This document shows positions 15,032 through 24,245 of a stretch of 64,000 bases of DNA, piece after piece (the first letter of the stretch is position 1; the number at the start of each line of letters is the position of its first letter). The position numbers and the translations under genes were made by a program. This stretch comes from Streptomyces coacervatus. Lineage in GTDB: Bacteria > Actinomycetota > Actinomycetes > Streptomycetales > Streptomycetaceae. The stretch is from assembly GCF_029223485.1 (NCBI RefSeq), contig NZ_JARHTP010000015.1, positions 1 through 64,000 on the forward strand, written 5' to 3'. The notes below the pieces were generated by a model. The model did no database searches. It was not told the origin of the DNA and worked only from the letters and a program-made list of their open reading frames with translations.

Positions 15032-17776
15032 ATGAAGCAGCAGGGTGCGCACCCAGAGGACGCGGAGAGCACCTCTGACGCGTCGTCGCGCCCCGACACC
15101 GGCTCCGCCCCTGGCGCCGACGGCAAGGACACCGCTCCGAAGGACGTCGACCGGGGCGAGGACGACTTCCTGGACGAGGCGCACATCGACCAGGTAGAGG
15201 GCGACGAACCGCTGCTCCCCGCGCGCGTGCACCGTCCGTCCGATCTGATGCGCCTCCTGGTGGGCGTGCTCGCCGTCGTCGTACTGCTCGCGATCGCGGC
15301 GTTCGCCCACGGCACCACCTCGGGGCTCGAACAGGACATCAACAAGGGCACCGGACAGGCACCCGATCTGCTCATCAAGATCGCGGGGCTGGCCTCCAGC
15401 ATCGCGATCCTCCTGGTGCCGGTCGCCTTCGCGATCGAGCGGCTGATCAAGCGCGACGGGCTGCGCATCGCGGACGGCGTGCTCGCGGCGGTCCTCGCGC
15501 ACGGGGTGACTCTCGCCACAGATCTGTGGGTGGCCAAGGCCGCCCCCGACTCCATCCAGGAGGCGCTCACCCAGCCCTCCCCCGGCGACATCCATGCCCT
15601 GACCGACCCGGTGCACGGCTATCTCGCGCCGGTCATCGCGTACATGACGGCCGTCGGCATGTCGCGGCGGCCGCGCTGGCGCGCGGTGCTGTGGATCGTG
15701 CTGCTCCTCGACGCGTTCTCGATGCTCGTCACCGGCTACACGACACCGTTCTCGATCATCCTGACGGTGCTGATCGGCTGGACCGTGGCCTACGGGACGC
15801 TGTACGCGGTCGGCTCGCCCAACGTCCGTCCCACGGGACGGACGCTGATGGCAGGCCTCAGGCACGTCGGCTTCCGCCCCGTGACCGCCTCGCGCGAGGA
15901 GGTGCCGGAGACACCGGAGACCGGCGACCGCGGCCGGAGGTACTTCGTCACGCTGGAGGACGGCCCGCCGCTGGACGTGACGGTCGTCGACCGGGAACAG
16001 CAGGCGCAGGGCTTCTTCTACCGCGCGTGGCGCAACCTGACGCTGCGCGGCTTCGCCACGCGCAGCAGCCTCCAGTCGCTGCGCCAGGCACTGGAGCAGG
16101 AGGCGCTGCTCGCCTACGCGGCCATCGCGGCCGGCGCCAACGCACCCAAGCTGATCGCGACCTCGGAGCTCGGACCCGACGCCGTGATGCTCGTCTACGA
16201 GCACATGGGCGGGCGCACCCTCGACGCCCTCGCGGACGACGAGATCACCGACGAGCTGCTGCACGACACCTGGCACCAGGTACGCGCTCTGCAGTCCCGG
16301 CGCATCGCGCACCGCAGGCTGGTCGGCGACGCGATTCTGGTGGATCGTTCCGGCACGGTGATCCTGACCGATCTGCGCGTGGGTGAGATCGCGGCCGGTG
16401 ATCTGCTGCTGCGCATGGACATCTCGCAGCTCCTGGTGACGCTCGGTCTGCGGGTGGGCGCCGAACGCGCGGTGGCGTCGGCTGTGGGCGTCCTCGGCCC
16501 CGACGACGTGGCCGACTGCCTGCCGATGCTGCAGCCCATCGCGCTCAGCCGCACCTCCCGAGCGACCCTGCGCAAGCTCGCCCGCGAGCGGGCCCAGCGC
16601 GAGCGCGAGGCGGTCCTGGAGGCGACCCGGCAGGCCAAGCAGGCCCGCCTGGAGGAGGCCTCGGACGACACCGGACCCGTACGCGAAAAGCCCGACAAGA
16701 AGGCCGTGCGGGCGGAGCTGAGGGCCGAGAAACGGGCCATCGACGAGGCCCTGGAAGAGGCACGCGAGGAGGATCTGCTCACGCAGATCCGTCACCAGGT
16801 GCTGTTGATCAGACCGCAGGCTCCGGTCGAGCCGGCCCGCCTGGAGCGGGTGCGGCCGCGCACCCTGATCAGTTTCATCGCCGGCGCCATCGGTGCGTAC
16901 TTCCTGCTGACGCAGCTCACCCACATCGAGTTCGGTCCCCTGGTCGCGAACGCGCAGTGGGGCTGGGTCATGGCAGCCGTGGTGTTCTCGGCGGGCAGCT
17001 ACTTCGCGGCGGCGATGGCGCTGCTGGGGTTCGTACCCGAGCGGGTGCCGTTCCTGCGGGCCGTGGGGGCTCAGGTCGCCGGGTCGTTCGTCAAGATCGT
17101 CGCCCCGGCCGCGGTGGGCGGTGTCGCCCTCAACACGCGCTTCCTGCAACGTGCCGGGGTGCGTCCAGGGCTCGCGGTGGCGAGCGTCGGCGCCTCGCAG
17201 CTGTTCGGGCTCGGCTGCCACATCCTGATGCTGCTGTCGTTCGGCTATCTGACCGGCACCGAGAAGACGCCGTCCCTGTCGCCGTCCCGGACGGTCATCG
17301 CGGGTCTGCTGTCGGTGGCCGTGCTCGTCCTCGTGGTCACCTCGGTGCCGTTCCTGCGGAAATTCGTCGTCACGCGCGTGCGGTCGCTTTTCGCCGGTGT
17401 CGTACCGCGCATGCTGGATGTGCTGCAGCGGCCGCAGAAGCTCGTCACCGGCATCGGCGGCATGCTGCTGCTGACCGCCTGCTTCGTGATGTGCCTGGAC
17501 GCCTCGATCCGCGCCTTCGGCCAGGACGGGACCTCGCTCAGCCTCGCCAGCGTGGCCGTCGTGTTCCTCGCCGGCAACGCGCTCGGGTCGGCGGCCCCGA
17601 CCCCGGGTGGCGTGGGCGCGGTGGAGGCGACCCTGACGGTCGGTCTGATCGCCGTGGGCCTGCCCAAGGAGGTCGCGGCCCCGGCCGTGCTGCTGTACCG
17701 GCTGCTGACGCTGTGGCTGCCGGTGCTGCCGGGCTGGCTGGCCTTCAACCAACTGTCGCGCAAGGGTGCGCTGTAG
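15032..17776 (+). CDS. membrane protein: pseudokinase-like domain fused to YbhN/LPG-synthase transmembrane region
   Basis: A 914-residue protein. An acidic, Ser/Asp-rich cytoplasmic N-terminus (1-60) is followed by six or so membrane segments (about 70-270), then a soluble region (about 290-570) with ABC1/kinase-like remnants. These are an Ala-rich helix preceding LIATSEL, the hinge-like LVYEHMGG, and a degraded catalytic loop (HRRLVGDAILVD...LTDLRVG). A charged coiled-coil linker (about 540-610) leads to a UPF0104/lysylphosphatidylglycerol-synthase membrane half (about 630-910) with the APTPGGVGAVEATL signature. The kinase HRD and DFG triads are not intact, so phosphotransfer is doubtful. 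It may act in lipid flipping or envelope modification. The ATG at 15032 is preferred over the in-frame GTG at 15008. Confidence 0.85.
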   Translation: MKQQGAHPEDAESTSDASSRPDTGSAPGADGKDTAPKDVDRGEDDFLDEAHIDQVEGDEPLLPARVHRPSDLMRLLVGVLAVVVLLAIAAFAHGTTSGLEQDINKGTGQAPDLLIKIAGLASSIAILLVPVAFAIERLIKRDGLRIADGVLAAVLAHGVTLATDLWVAKAAPDSIQEALTQPSPGDIHALTDPVHGYLAPVIAYMTAVGMSRRPRWRAVLWIVLLLDAFSMLVTGYTTPFSIILTVLIGWTVAYGTLYAVGSPNVRPTGRTLMAGLRHVGFRPVTASREEVPETPETGDRGRRYFVTLEDGPPLDVTVVDREQQAQGFFYRAWRNLTLRGFATRSSLQSLRQALEQEALLAYAAIAAGANAPKLIATSELGPDAVMLVYEHMGGRTLDALADDEITDELLHDTWHQVRALQSRRIAHRRLVGDAILVDRSGTVILTDLRVGEIAAGDLLLRMDISQLLVTLGLRVGAERAVASAVGVLGPDDVADCLPMLQPIALSRTSRATLRKLARERAQREREAVLEATRQAKQARLEEASDDTGPVREKPDKKAVRAELRAEKRAIDEALEEAREEDLLTQIRHQVLLIRPQAPVEPARLERVRPRTLISFIAGAIGAYFLLTQLTHIEFGPLVANAQWGWVMAAVVFSAGSYFAAAMALLGFVPERVPFLRAVGAQVAGSFVKIVAPAAVGGVALNTRFLQRAGVRPGLAVASVGASQLFGLGCHILMLLSFGYLTGTEKTPSLSPSRTVIAGLLSVAVLVLVVTSVPFLRKFVVTRVRSLFAGVVPRMLDVLQRPQKLVTGIGGMLLLTACFVMCLDASIRAFGQDGTSLSLASVAVVFLAGNALGSAAPTPGGVGAVEATLTVGLIAVGLPKEVAAPAVLLYRLLTLWLPVLPGWLAFNQLSRKGAL

Positions 17777-17854
17777 CACGAGGACCGGAGCCGGCGTACC
17801 TCTTACGGGCTCGTGCCCCGAGCGCCCCCGCGCGCGTGACCGCAGGATGGGAGC

Positions 17855-19405
17855 ATGATCCCTTCCCGCCTGCGGGCAGCTGCCCTGACCGCCACCGCCG
17901 TGCTGCTGTCCTCACTGTCGGCGGGCTGCAGCGACAGCTCAAAGGACTCCAAGGGCGAGGATCTGCCGGCCCAGAAGCTGGACTGGAAGGACTGCCCGGC
18001 CCCGTCCGCAGCCGAAGGCGGCGGTACCGCCCCGTCGCCTCTGCCGAACGGCGGCCACTGGCAGTGCGCCACCTTGAAGGCGCCCCTCGACTGGGCCGAG
18101 CCCAAGGGCGACACGATCGGCATCGCGCTGATCCGTGCGAGGGCGAGCGGAGACAACAGCAGGCGCATCGGCTCCCTCGTCTTCAACTTCGGCGGGCCCG
18201 GCGGCTCGGGCGTCACCACACTGCCCGCCTTCGGCCAGGACTACGCGAAACTGCGCACCCGCTACGACCTGGTCAGCTTCGACCCGCGCGGAGTCGGCCG
18301 CAGCGCCCCCGTGAAGTGCGAGAGCGACCAGCAGCTCGATGCGTACTTCCAGCAGGACGCGACCCCCGACGATGCCGGTGAGCGCACCGAGTTCGTGGAC
18401 AACACCAAGGCGTTCAACACGGCCTGCGAGAAGAACTCCAAGAAGGTGCTGCCGCGTGTCCGCACCACCGACGCGGCCCGTGACATGGATCTCATGAGGC
18501 AAGTCCTCGGCGACGACAAGTTGTACTACTTCGGCATCTCGTACGGCACCGAACTCGGCGGCGTCTACGCCCACTTGTTCCCGAAGAAAGTGGGCCGCGC
18601 CGTCCTCGACGCGGTCGTCGACCCGACGCAGAACGCCGAACAGAGCTCGCTCGGACAGGCCGAGGGCTTCCAGCTCGCGCTCGACAACTTCGCCGCGGAC
18701 TGCACGTCGAAGACCACGCCGTGCCCCATCGGCGACACCGCTCAGGACGTGAAGGACCGTATCGCCAAGCTGTTGAAGGACCTCGACGCAAAGCCGATCT
18801 CCGGCATCTTCCCCCGCCGGCTGACCCAGACCGCCGCGACCAACGGCATTGCGCAGGCCCTGTATTCGAAGGACTACTGGCAGTACCTAACCGAGGGCCT
18901 GGAGCAGGCGTACAGCGGCGACGGCAAGGTCCTCATGGCACTGTCCGACTCCCTGAACGGGCGCAGCGAGAACGGCGAATACAGCAACATCACCGCCGCC
19001 AACATCGCCATCAACTGCGCCGACGACAAGCCCCGCTACAGCGCCGGCTATGTGCAGCAGAAACTGCCCGAGTTCCGGTCCGCCTCGCCCCTGTTCGGCG
19101 ACTTCCTGGCGTGGGGCCTGGTCAGCTGCACCGACTGGGCCGTGGCGGGTGCCGCCGACCATCCCGACGTGAGCGCGCCAGGGGCCGCGCCGATCCTTGT
19201 CGTGGGCAACACGGGCGACCCGGCAACGCCGTACGAGGGCGCGAAGAAGATGGTGGACGCGCTGGGCAAGGGCGTCGGCATCGAGCTGACGTACAAGGGG
19301 CAGGGGCACGGCGCGTACGACAGCAAGAACAAGTGCGTGCAGGCCGCGGTGAACGGCTATCTGCTGGACGGGAAGGTCCCGGCGGCCGGAACCGTGTGTT
19401 CCTGA
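17855..19405 (+). CDS. secreted lipoprotein alpha/beta-hydrolase (tripeptidyl aminopeptidase family), copy 1
   Basis: A 516-residue alpha/beta-hydrolase. A lipoprotein signal peptide ends in a lipobox (SAGC, Cys25). The oxyanion region FNFGGPGGSG, nucleophile elbow GISYGTELG, acid GDPATPYEGA and histidine in GQGHGAYDS complete a serine-hydrolase triad with the C-terminal TAP-like domain. Related Streptomyces enzymes remove tripeptides from the N-termini of secreted proteins; the exact substrate cannot be read from sequence. The gene follows the membrane protein by 78 bp on the same strand and precedes a close paralogue, with which it shares a 69-bp stretch of identical DNA around the nucleophile. 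Confidence 0.9.
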   Translation: MIPSRLRAAALTATAVLLSSLSAGCSDSSKDSKGEDLPAQKLDWKDCPAPSAAEGGGTAPSPLPNGGHWQCATLKAPLDWAEPKGDTIGIALIRARASGDNSRRIGSLVFNFGGPGGSGVTTLPAFGQDYAKLRTRYDLVSFDPRGVGRSAPVKCESDQQLDAYFQQDATPDDAGERTEFVDNTKAFNTACEKNSKKVLPRVRTTDAARDMDLMRQVLGDDKLYYFGISYGTELGGVYAHLFPKKVGRAVLDAVVDPTQNAEQSSLGQAEGFQLALDNFAADCTSKTTPCPIGDTAQDVKDRIAKLLKDLDAKPISGIFPRRLTQTAATNGIAQALYSKDYWQYLTEGLEQAYSGDGKVLMALSDSLNGRSENGEYSNITAANIAINCADDKPRYSAGYVQQKLPEFRSASPLFGDFLAWGLVSCTDWAVAGAADHPDVSAPGAAPILVVGNTGDPATPYEGAKKMVDALGKGVGIELTYKGQGHGAYDSKNKCVQAAVNGYLLDGKVPAAGTVCS

Positions 19406-19541
19406 AGCCTGGATCCGATTCAAGGGAAAGTAGCAGGTCAGAAGGTTATCCACAGGCTCCGGCAGGTCTGGCTTGATCCGCCTACGATGGCCTGACAGCC
19501 GTCCGCTGCTCGATGCGGACGGCCCGTGAGGGGGGACGCAC

Positions 19542-21098
19542 ATGGCGCGATTCGTACGGTGGACGGCTCTGGGAGCCGCCGCAGCGCTCCTGGTGGGCGG
19601 TTGCAGCAGCGGTTCGTCGTCCGACGACGGCAAGGGGGGTGGGAGGACGAGTGCGGCTGCCTCGCCGTCGTCCGGCTCCTCGGGCACTACAGCCGCGCTG
19701 CCCTCCTCACTGACCGCGCAGAAGCTTGCCTGGGGCCGCTGCAAGGCCACCGCCGACTCCCCCGCACCGGGCAACGACTGGCAGTGCTCGACGCTCAAGG
19801 TGCCGCTGGACTGGTCGAAGCCGGAGGGCGAGACGATGGGCCTCGCGCTGATCCGCGCCAAGGCCCGCGGGGGCACCCGCATCGGCTCGCTGCTGTTCAA
19901 CTTCGGCGGCCCCGGCGCCTCGGGGGTCTCCTACCTGCCGTCCTTCGGCCCCACCTTCGCCAAGCTCCGTGAGCAGTACGACCTGGTGAGCTGGGACCCG
20001 CGCGGCGTCGGATCGAGCGGGGGCATCCGCTGCCGCAGCGACAAGGAGATCCAGGCCGCGGAGTCGGTGGACACCACACCGGACACCCCGGCCGAGGAGA
20101 AGGTATACCTCCAGGACGCGGCCGACTTCGGCAAGGGCTGCGAGAAGGCCGCCGGAAAGCTGATGTCGCACGCGTCGACGACCGACACCGCCCGCGACAT
20201 GGACCTGATGCGCCAGGTGCTGGGCGACCCGAAGATGCACTACTTCGGCATCTCGTACGGCACCGAACTCGGCGGCGTCTACGCCCACTTGTTCCCGAAG
20301 AAAGTGGCGCGGCTCGTCCTGGACGCCGTGGTCGACCCCAGCGCCGACATGGTGGGTCACGCCGAGAACCAGGCCAGGGGCTTCCAGCGGGCGCTGGACG
20401 ACTACCTGAAGTCGACGGGACAGGACCCGGAACAGGGATCCCGGAGGATCGCGGCCCTGCTGAAGCGGATCGACGCCCGGCCGCTGCCGACCTCGAGCGG
20501 CCGCAGGCTCACCCAGACCCTCGCCCTGACCGGACTGACATACCCCCTCTACTCCAGGCAGAGCTGGCCCAGTCTCACCAGCGCGCTGAACACCGCCGAG
20601 AACGGTGACGGTTCGGAACTGCTGTCGCTCGCCGACGGCTACAACGGCCGCGACGCCTCCGGGCACTACGAGACGACGACCCACTCGCAACGGGTCATAT
20701 CGTGCTTGGACACCAAGCTGCGCCCGACACCCGCCGAAACGAAGAAGCGGCTGGCGCAGTTCGAGAAGATCTCGCCCGTGTTCGGCGACTTCATGGGCTG
20801 GGACACCGCCGGTTGGTGCCACGACTGGCCGGTGGCGGGCCAGTGGGACACCCCGCCGGCCAGCGCACCCGGCGCGCGCCCGATCCTCGTGGTCGGCAAC
20901 ACCGGCGACCCGGCGACGCCCTACGAGGGCGCCCGGAAGATGGCCGACGAGCTGGGCAAGGGCGTCGGTGTGGAGCTCACCTGGAAGGGCGAGGGACACG
21001 GTGCGTACGGGAACGGGAGCGACTGCGTCGACTCGACGGTGAACGCGTATCTGCTGAACGGGACGGTGCCGAAGGACGGAAAGATCTGCGCCTCGTAG
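19542..21098 (+). CDS. secreted lipoprotein alpha/beta-hydrolase (tripeptidyl aminopeptidase family), copy 2
   Basis: A 518-residue paralogue of the preceding gene, with a lipobox VGGC (Cys21), a Ser/Gly-rich linker, FNFGGPGASG, GISYGTELG, GDPATPYEGA and GEGHGAYGN. The whole catalytic set is intact, so both copies are likely active outside the membrane. The start is supported by GAGGGGGGAC about 8 nt upstream of the ATG. A 14-bp hairpin at 21312-21361 follows. Tandem duplication is clear; sequences have diverged outside the core, while the nucleophile region is identical at DNA level, suggesting recent conversion. Confidence 0.9.
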   Translation: MARFVRWTALGAAAALLVGGCSSGSSSDDGKGGGRTSAAASPSSGSSGTTAALPSSLTAQKLAWGRCKATADSPAPGNDWQCSTLKVPLDWSKPEGETMGLALIRAKARGGTRIGSLLFNFGGPGASGVSYLPSFGPTFAKLREQYDLVSWDPRGVGSSGGIRCRSDKEIQAAESVDTTPDTPAEEKVYLQDAADFGKGCEKAAGKLMSHASTTDTARDMDLMRQVLGDPKMHYFGISYGTELGGVYAHLFPKKVARLVLDAVVDPSADMVGHAENQARGFQRALDDYLKSTGQDPEQGSRRIAALLKRIDARPLPTSSGRRLTQTLALTGLTYPLYSRQSWPSLTSALNTAENGDGSELLSLADGYNGRDASGHYETTTHSQRVISCLDTKLRPTPAETKKRLAQFEKISPVFGDFMGWDTAGWCHDWPVAGQWDTPPASAPGARPILVVGNTGDPATPYEGARKMADELGKGVGVELTWKGEGHGAYGNGSDCVDSTVNAYLLNGTVPKDGKICAS

Positions 21099-21445
21099 GC
21101 CGGGCAGCGGGAGTTGCCGCCCGGGCAGCGGAAAGCGGCCATGAGTCGATCACCTCATGGAGCAGCCACCGTCAAGGCAATGCCTCCGACGGGGGATCGG
21201 CCGACACCGGGATGGAGGGGCACCGTTCCCGGCCGCGGGTCCGTAGTGGTGTGCGTGGGGAGCTCCCATCCCGCCCACCATTGATCCAGGCAGAGCCGAG
21301 CAGACGCGGCCCATGGCGTCCAGGTCGTTCGTACAGTGGCGCGCTCCACCTGGACGCCATGAACCACGCCCGCTCCACGGTGTGTGGGTCGACGGCGGAC
21401 GGGATGGAAGCTGGGGTGAGTGGTGGGTTGAGGGGACCGTTCGAC
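21099..21445. other. intergenic stretch with convergent hairpin
   Basis: There is no credible gene in this 347-bp space between the second hydrolase and the convergent small secreted protein. Its one clear element is the 14-bp perfect inverted repeat described separately; the rest is unremarkable GC-rich DNA. Confidence 0.6.
21312..21361. terminator. bidirectional terminator-like inverted repeat
   Basis: A perfect 14-bp inverted repeat (21312-21325 and 21348-21361, arms beginning CATGGCGTCC) with a 22-nt loop lies between two converging genes, the position expected of a shared transcription terminator. Confidence 0.55.
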
Positions 21446-21670
21446 CTAGATCGTCGGGTAATCGAGCACGTTGCCGTTCGGGCAGTTGTTGGAGTGGATG
21501 GGAACGAAGTCAGTCAGAATCGGCAGCGCCGACACCTCTGCCCCTTCCAGCCCGCAGACGGATCCCGGCGCGAAGGTCCAGTGGGGGGTCGACTTGTCGT
21601 CCGCATGAGCAGGAACTGCCATGGCGACAGCAGCCACGGCCAGCGTGGCGGCCATGATGATCTTTCGCAT
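21446..21670 (-). CDS. small secreted protein
   Basis: A 74-residue precursor. Residues 1-23 form a classical signal peptide (MRKIIMAATLAVAAVAMAV) with an AHA cleavage site. The mature peptide of about 50 residues holds two cysteines (in SVCGLEG and NNCPNG) that could form one disulfide. GGAG sits 6 nt before the ATG. It resembles the many tiny secreted Streptomyces proteins found near the edges of accessory DNA; no family is recognised. It is convergent with the peptidase gene and lies left of the tRNA scar. Confidence 0.65.
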   Translation of the reverse strand: MRKIIMAATLAVAAVAMAVPAHADDKSTPHWTFAPGSVCGLEGAEVSALPILTDFVPIHSNNCPNGNVLDYPTI

Positions 21671-21838
21671 GCCCGCTCCAACGACCACGACAATCACCAG
21701 ACACGGCTCACCATGGGCGTGTCCCCCACGTGCCCGAGCCAGCGAGCACCAATGGGGAACAGCGGGGACTTGCAGGCCAAGCTTCACATAACCTCAGACC
21801 ACCAACGGCCCAGCTCAGCGATCATCGATGTACCCGAT

Positions 21839-21882
21839 CTTCCAAACCAGCTACGCGGGTTCGATTCCCGTCGCCCGCTCCA
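21839..21882 (+). pseudogene. 3' half of a tRNA-Gly gene (attachment-site scar)
   Basis: The sequence from the anticodon loop (CTTCCAA, anticodon TCC) through the 3' anticodon stem (ACCAG), variable loop, T-arm (GCGGGTTCGATTCCCGT), acceptor strand CGCCCGC, discriminator T and encoded CCA is present. The complementary 5' half (acceptor GCGGGCG, D-arm, CTGGT) is absent upstream. A break exactly at the anticodon loop is what integrases of tRNA-targeting elements leave as the distal att site. Downstream, a hairpin (21890-21929) resembles a tRNA terminator. Confidence 0.8.
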
Positions 21883-21889
21883 CATGCAT

Positions 21890-21929
21890 ACGGCCCAGGC
21901 CGGCGGTTAGTTTCCGTCTCCTGGGCCGT
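21890..21929 (+). terminator. hairpin downstream of the tRNA scar
   Basis: A 10-bp perfect stem (ACGGCCCAGG/CCTGGGCCGT) with a 20-nt loop begins 8 nt after the tRNA 3' end, as a tRNA terminator would. Confidence 0.5.
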
Positions 21930-21967
21930 AGTGCTTTCCGGCCGCCTGTCAGCGCCCCGCCGGGGGA

Positions 21968-22159
21968 TCACAGCAGGCTGCGCAGAAGGGCCGCCATCAT
22001 GAAGGCCGTGCAGAGCATGAAGATGCCGCCGACCAGCCTGGGCAGGGCTTTGTCGAAGTTCGGATGGGAGCTCGCACGACTGGGAATCCGGCCGGTGAAG
22101 ATGCACCAGCCCAGCGCGAAGATGCCGATAATGAAGACGGCCATCAGGACGTTGCCCAT
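21968..22159 (-). CDS. small two-pass membrane protein
   Basis: 63 residues with two hydrophobic segments (about 4-21 and 43-60) separated by a short polar loop (GRIPSRASSHPNFD). GAGGGG lies 6 nt before the ATG, a good ribosome-binding site. No family is recognised; topology would put both ends on the same side of the membrane. It lies between the tRNA scar and the Rep-like gene, so it could be either native flank or element cargo. Confidence 0.6.
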   Translation of the reverse strand: MGNVLMAVFIIGIFALGWCIFTGRIPSRASSHPNFDKALPRLVGGIFMLCTAFMMAALLRSLL

Positions 22160-22725
22160 ATGTTCCCCTCACTGCCACCACGAGGACCAGGGGGCAGAGT
22201 AGCCAGCTCCGCTCCTGGATGTGCCCAGGTCAGCGACATAGGGCGTCAAGAGCGCCCAGGGCCCTTCAAAGCGCTTTGCTACAGCGCTGAGTCCGAGTGG
22301 TGGGGCGCCAGGTAGTGCCGGAGGTCACGGGGGCGCCGGACAACGAGGGCGGCTGGCCTCGCCGGGCGCGAACCGAGGTGCAGCAAAGAGGGCGAGGGCC
22401 TCGCGCGGCCCCGGGACGAGCACGTGTCCAGACGACGTCAGACGCTTCATGGAAGGGTCGGGATCCGAGAGCAAAGGTCTTCGGAGAGAAAGGCAATGGA
22501 CGTGAAGTTGACCGGCAAAGCTTGACGACTCAGACGATAAAGATCATTTCCCTCCATGGTCACCCTGAGCTGCGAAAACGGACGAAGAGATGATCCCGGC
22601 TACCTTTAATTGGTCGTTATTAGTTTTCATGGATATCTGAAGTCGGCTCGGAGGGGCAAACAGCCGCCGGCCAGGGCGGTCTGACGGCCCGTCCGAAGCG
22701 TCGTTCGAGGTGCATCCTTGGATCC
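22160..22725. other. 566-bp intergenic stretch with LacI-like palindrome and AT-richer zone
   Basis: No supported gene. The stretch holds a perfect 12-bp palindrome CAAAGCGCTTTG at 22267-22278, which resembles the core of LacI/CcpA-family operators. A noticeably AT-richer zone around 22535-22635 may contain the promoter for the downstream Rep-like gene. Confidence 0.5.
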
Positions 22726-23700
<975 letters not shown>

Positions 23701-23750
23701 GTCCCACCAATCTCGATGAGGACGGACGGCGCTGGCCGCCGCACAAAAGC

Positions 23751-23780
23751 GGCGGCCCCCTGTTGCCGCAGGGAGCCGCC
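23751..23780 (+). promoter_or_regulatory. hairpin occluding the ribosome-binding site of the next gene
   Basis: A 12-bp stem with one mismatch (23751-23762 with 23769-23780). The right arm contains the AGGGAG Shine-Dalgarno of the following ORF, and its ATG starts 2 nt after the stem. It could act as terminator of the preceding gene and translational brake on the next. Confidence 0.45.
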
Positions 23781-23782
23781 AG

Positions 23783-24046
23783 ATGACGAAACCAATCGCT
23801 CGACCGCCAGGAGGAGCCATTAGTAACACCTACAAGGCTACGGGTCAGTCCCAGAAGCCGTCGACAACAGTTCGTCGCTGGAAGCGAAGGCTGCGGATCT
23901 CTTGTGGTCAGCCGATATCGACAGCCCAGCGTCGTCGCCTGCGTGCGATGAAGCGCACTGTTACTCACAGCCTCCTTCGAGGGATAGCCGCCGGACTTGG
24001 CAGCACCCTGATCTCGGGGGCGGCTTGGTGGCTTGAACACCACTGA
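23783..24046 (+). CDS. small cationic protein with C-terminal hydrophobic segment
   Basis: 87 residues: a basic, Arg/Lys-rich body (net positive, about 25-60) followed by a weakly hydrophobic Gly/Ala/Leu segment (GIAAGLGSTLISGAAWW) at the end. GGGAG lies 8 nt before ATG. Codon use includes many triplets uncommon in the surrounding core genes (AGT, ATA, ACT, CTT, TGT). No family is recognised. With the Rep-like gene and the tRNA scar it forms a small foreign-looking patch ending before moeZ. Confidence 0.5.
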   Translation: MTKPIARPPGGAISNTYKATGQSQKPSTTVRRWKRRLRISCGQPISTAQRRRLRAMKRTVTHSLLRGIAAGLGSTLISGAAWWLEHH

Positions 24047-24177
24047 CCAGCCGTCTGAGGGAGGTGAGCGGTCACTGAGATAGGTCGCCTTCGGTGCAGC
24101 AACGGTTTCCAGAGCCCCTGGTCCGGGGCCGTCCCTGGGCCGTACGAGGGCACCCGACGCCGACCAACAACGACAGA

Positions 24178-24213
24178 AGCCCACGGCATCTGAACTGGTC
24201 AGAGCCGTGGGCT
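24178..24213 (-). terminator. terminator after moeZ
   Basis: A 10-bp stem AGCCCACGGC/GCCGTGGGCT with a 16-nt loop lies about 33 bp past the moeZ stop, followed on the minus strand by TTCTGTCGTT. Confidence 0.7.
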
Positions 24214-24245
24214 TCCTCAGCCTCGCTGGTCAGCGGGACCGGTGA

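Noticed and set aside
21822..22181. ORF on the minus strand containing GDGNRTRVAGLED
   Set aside because: This peptide string is the familiar false product of reading the antisense of a tRNA gene; it covers the tRNA-Gly scar.
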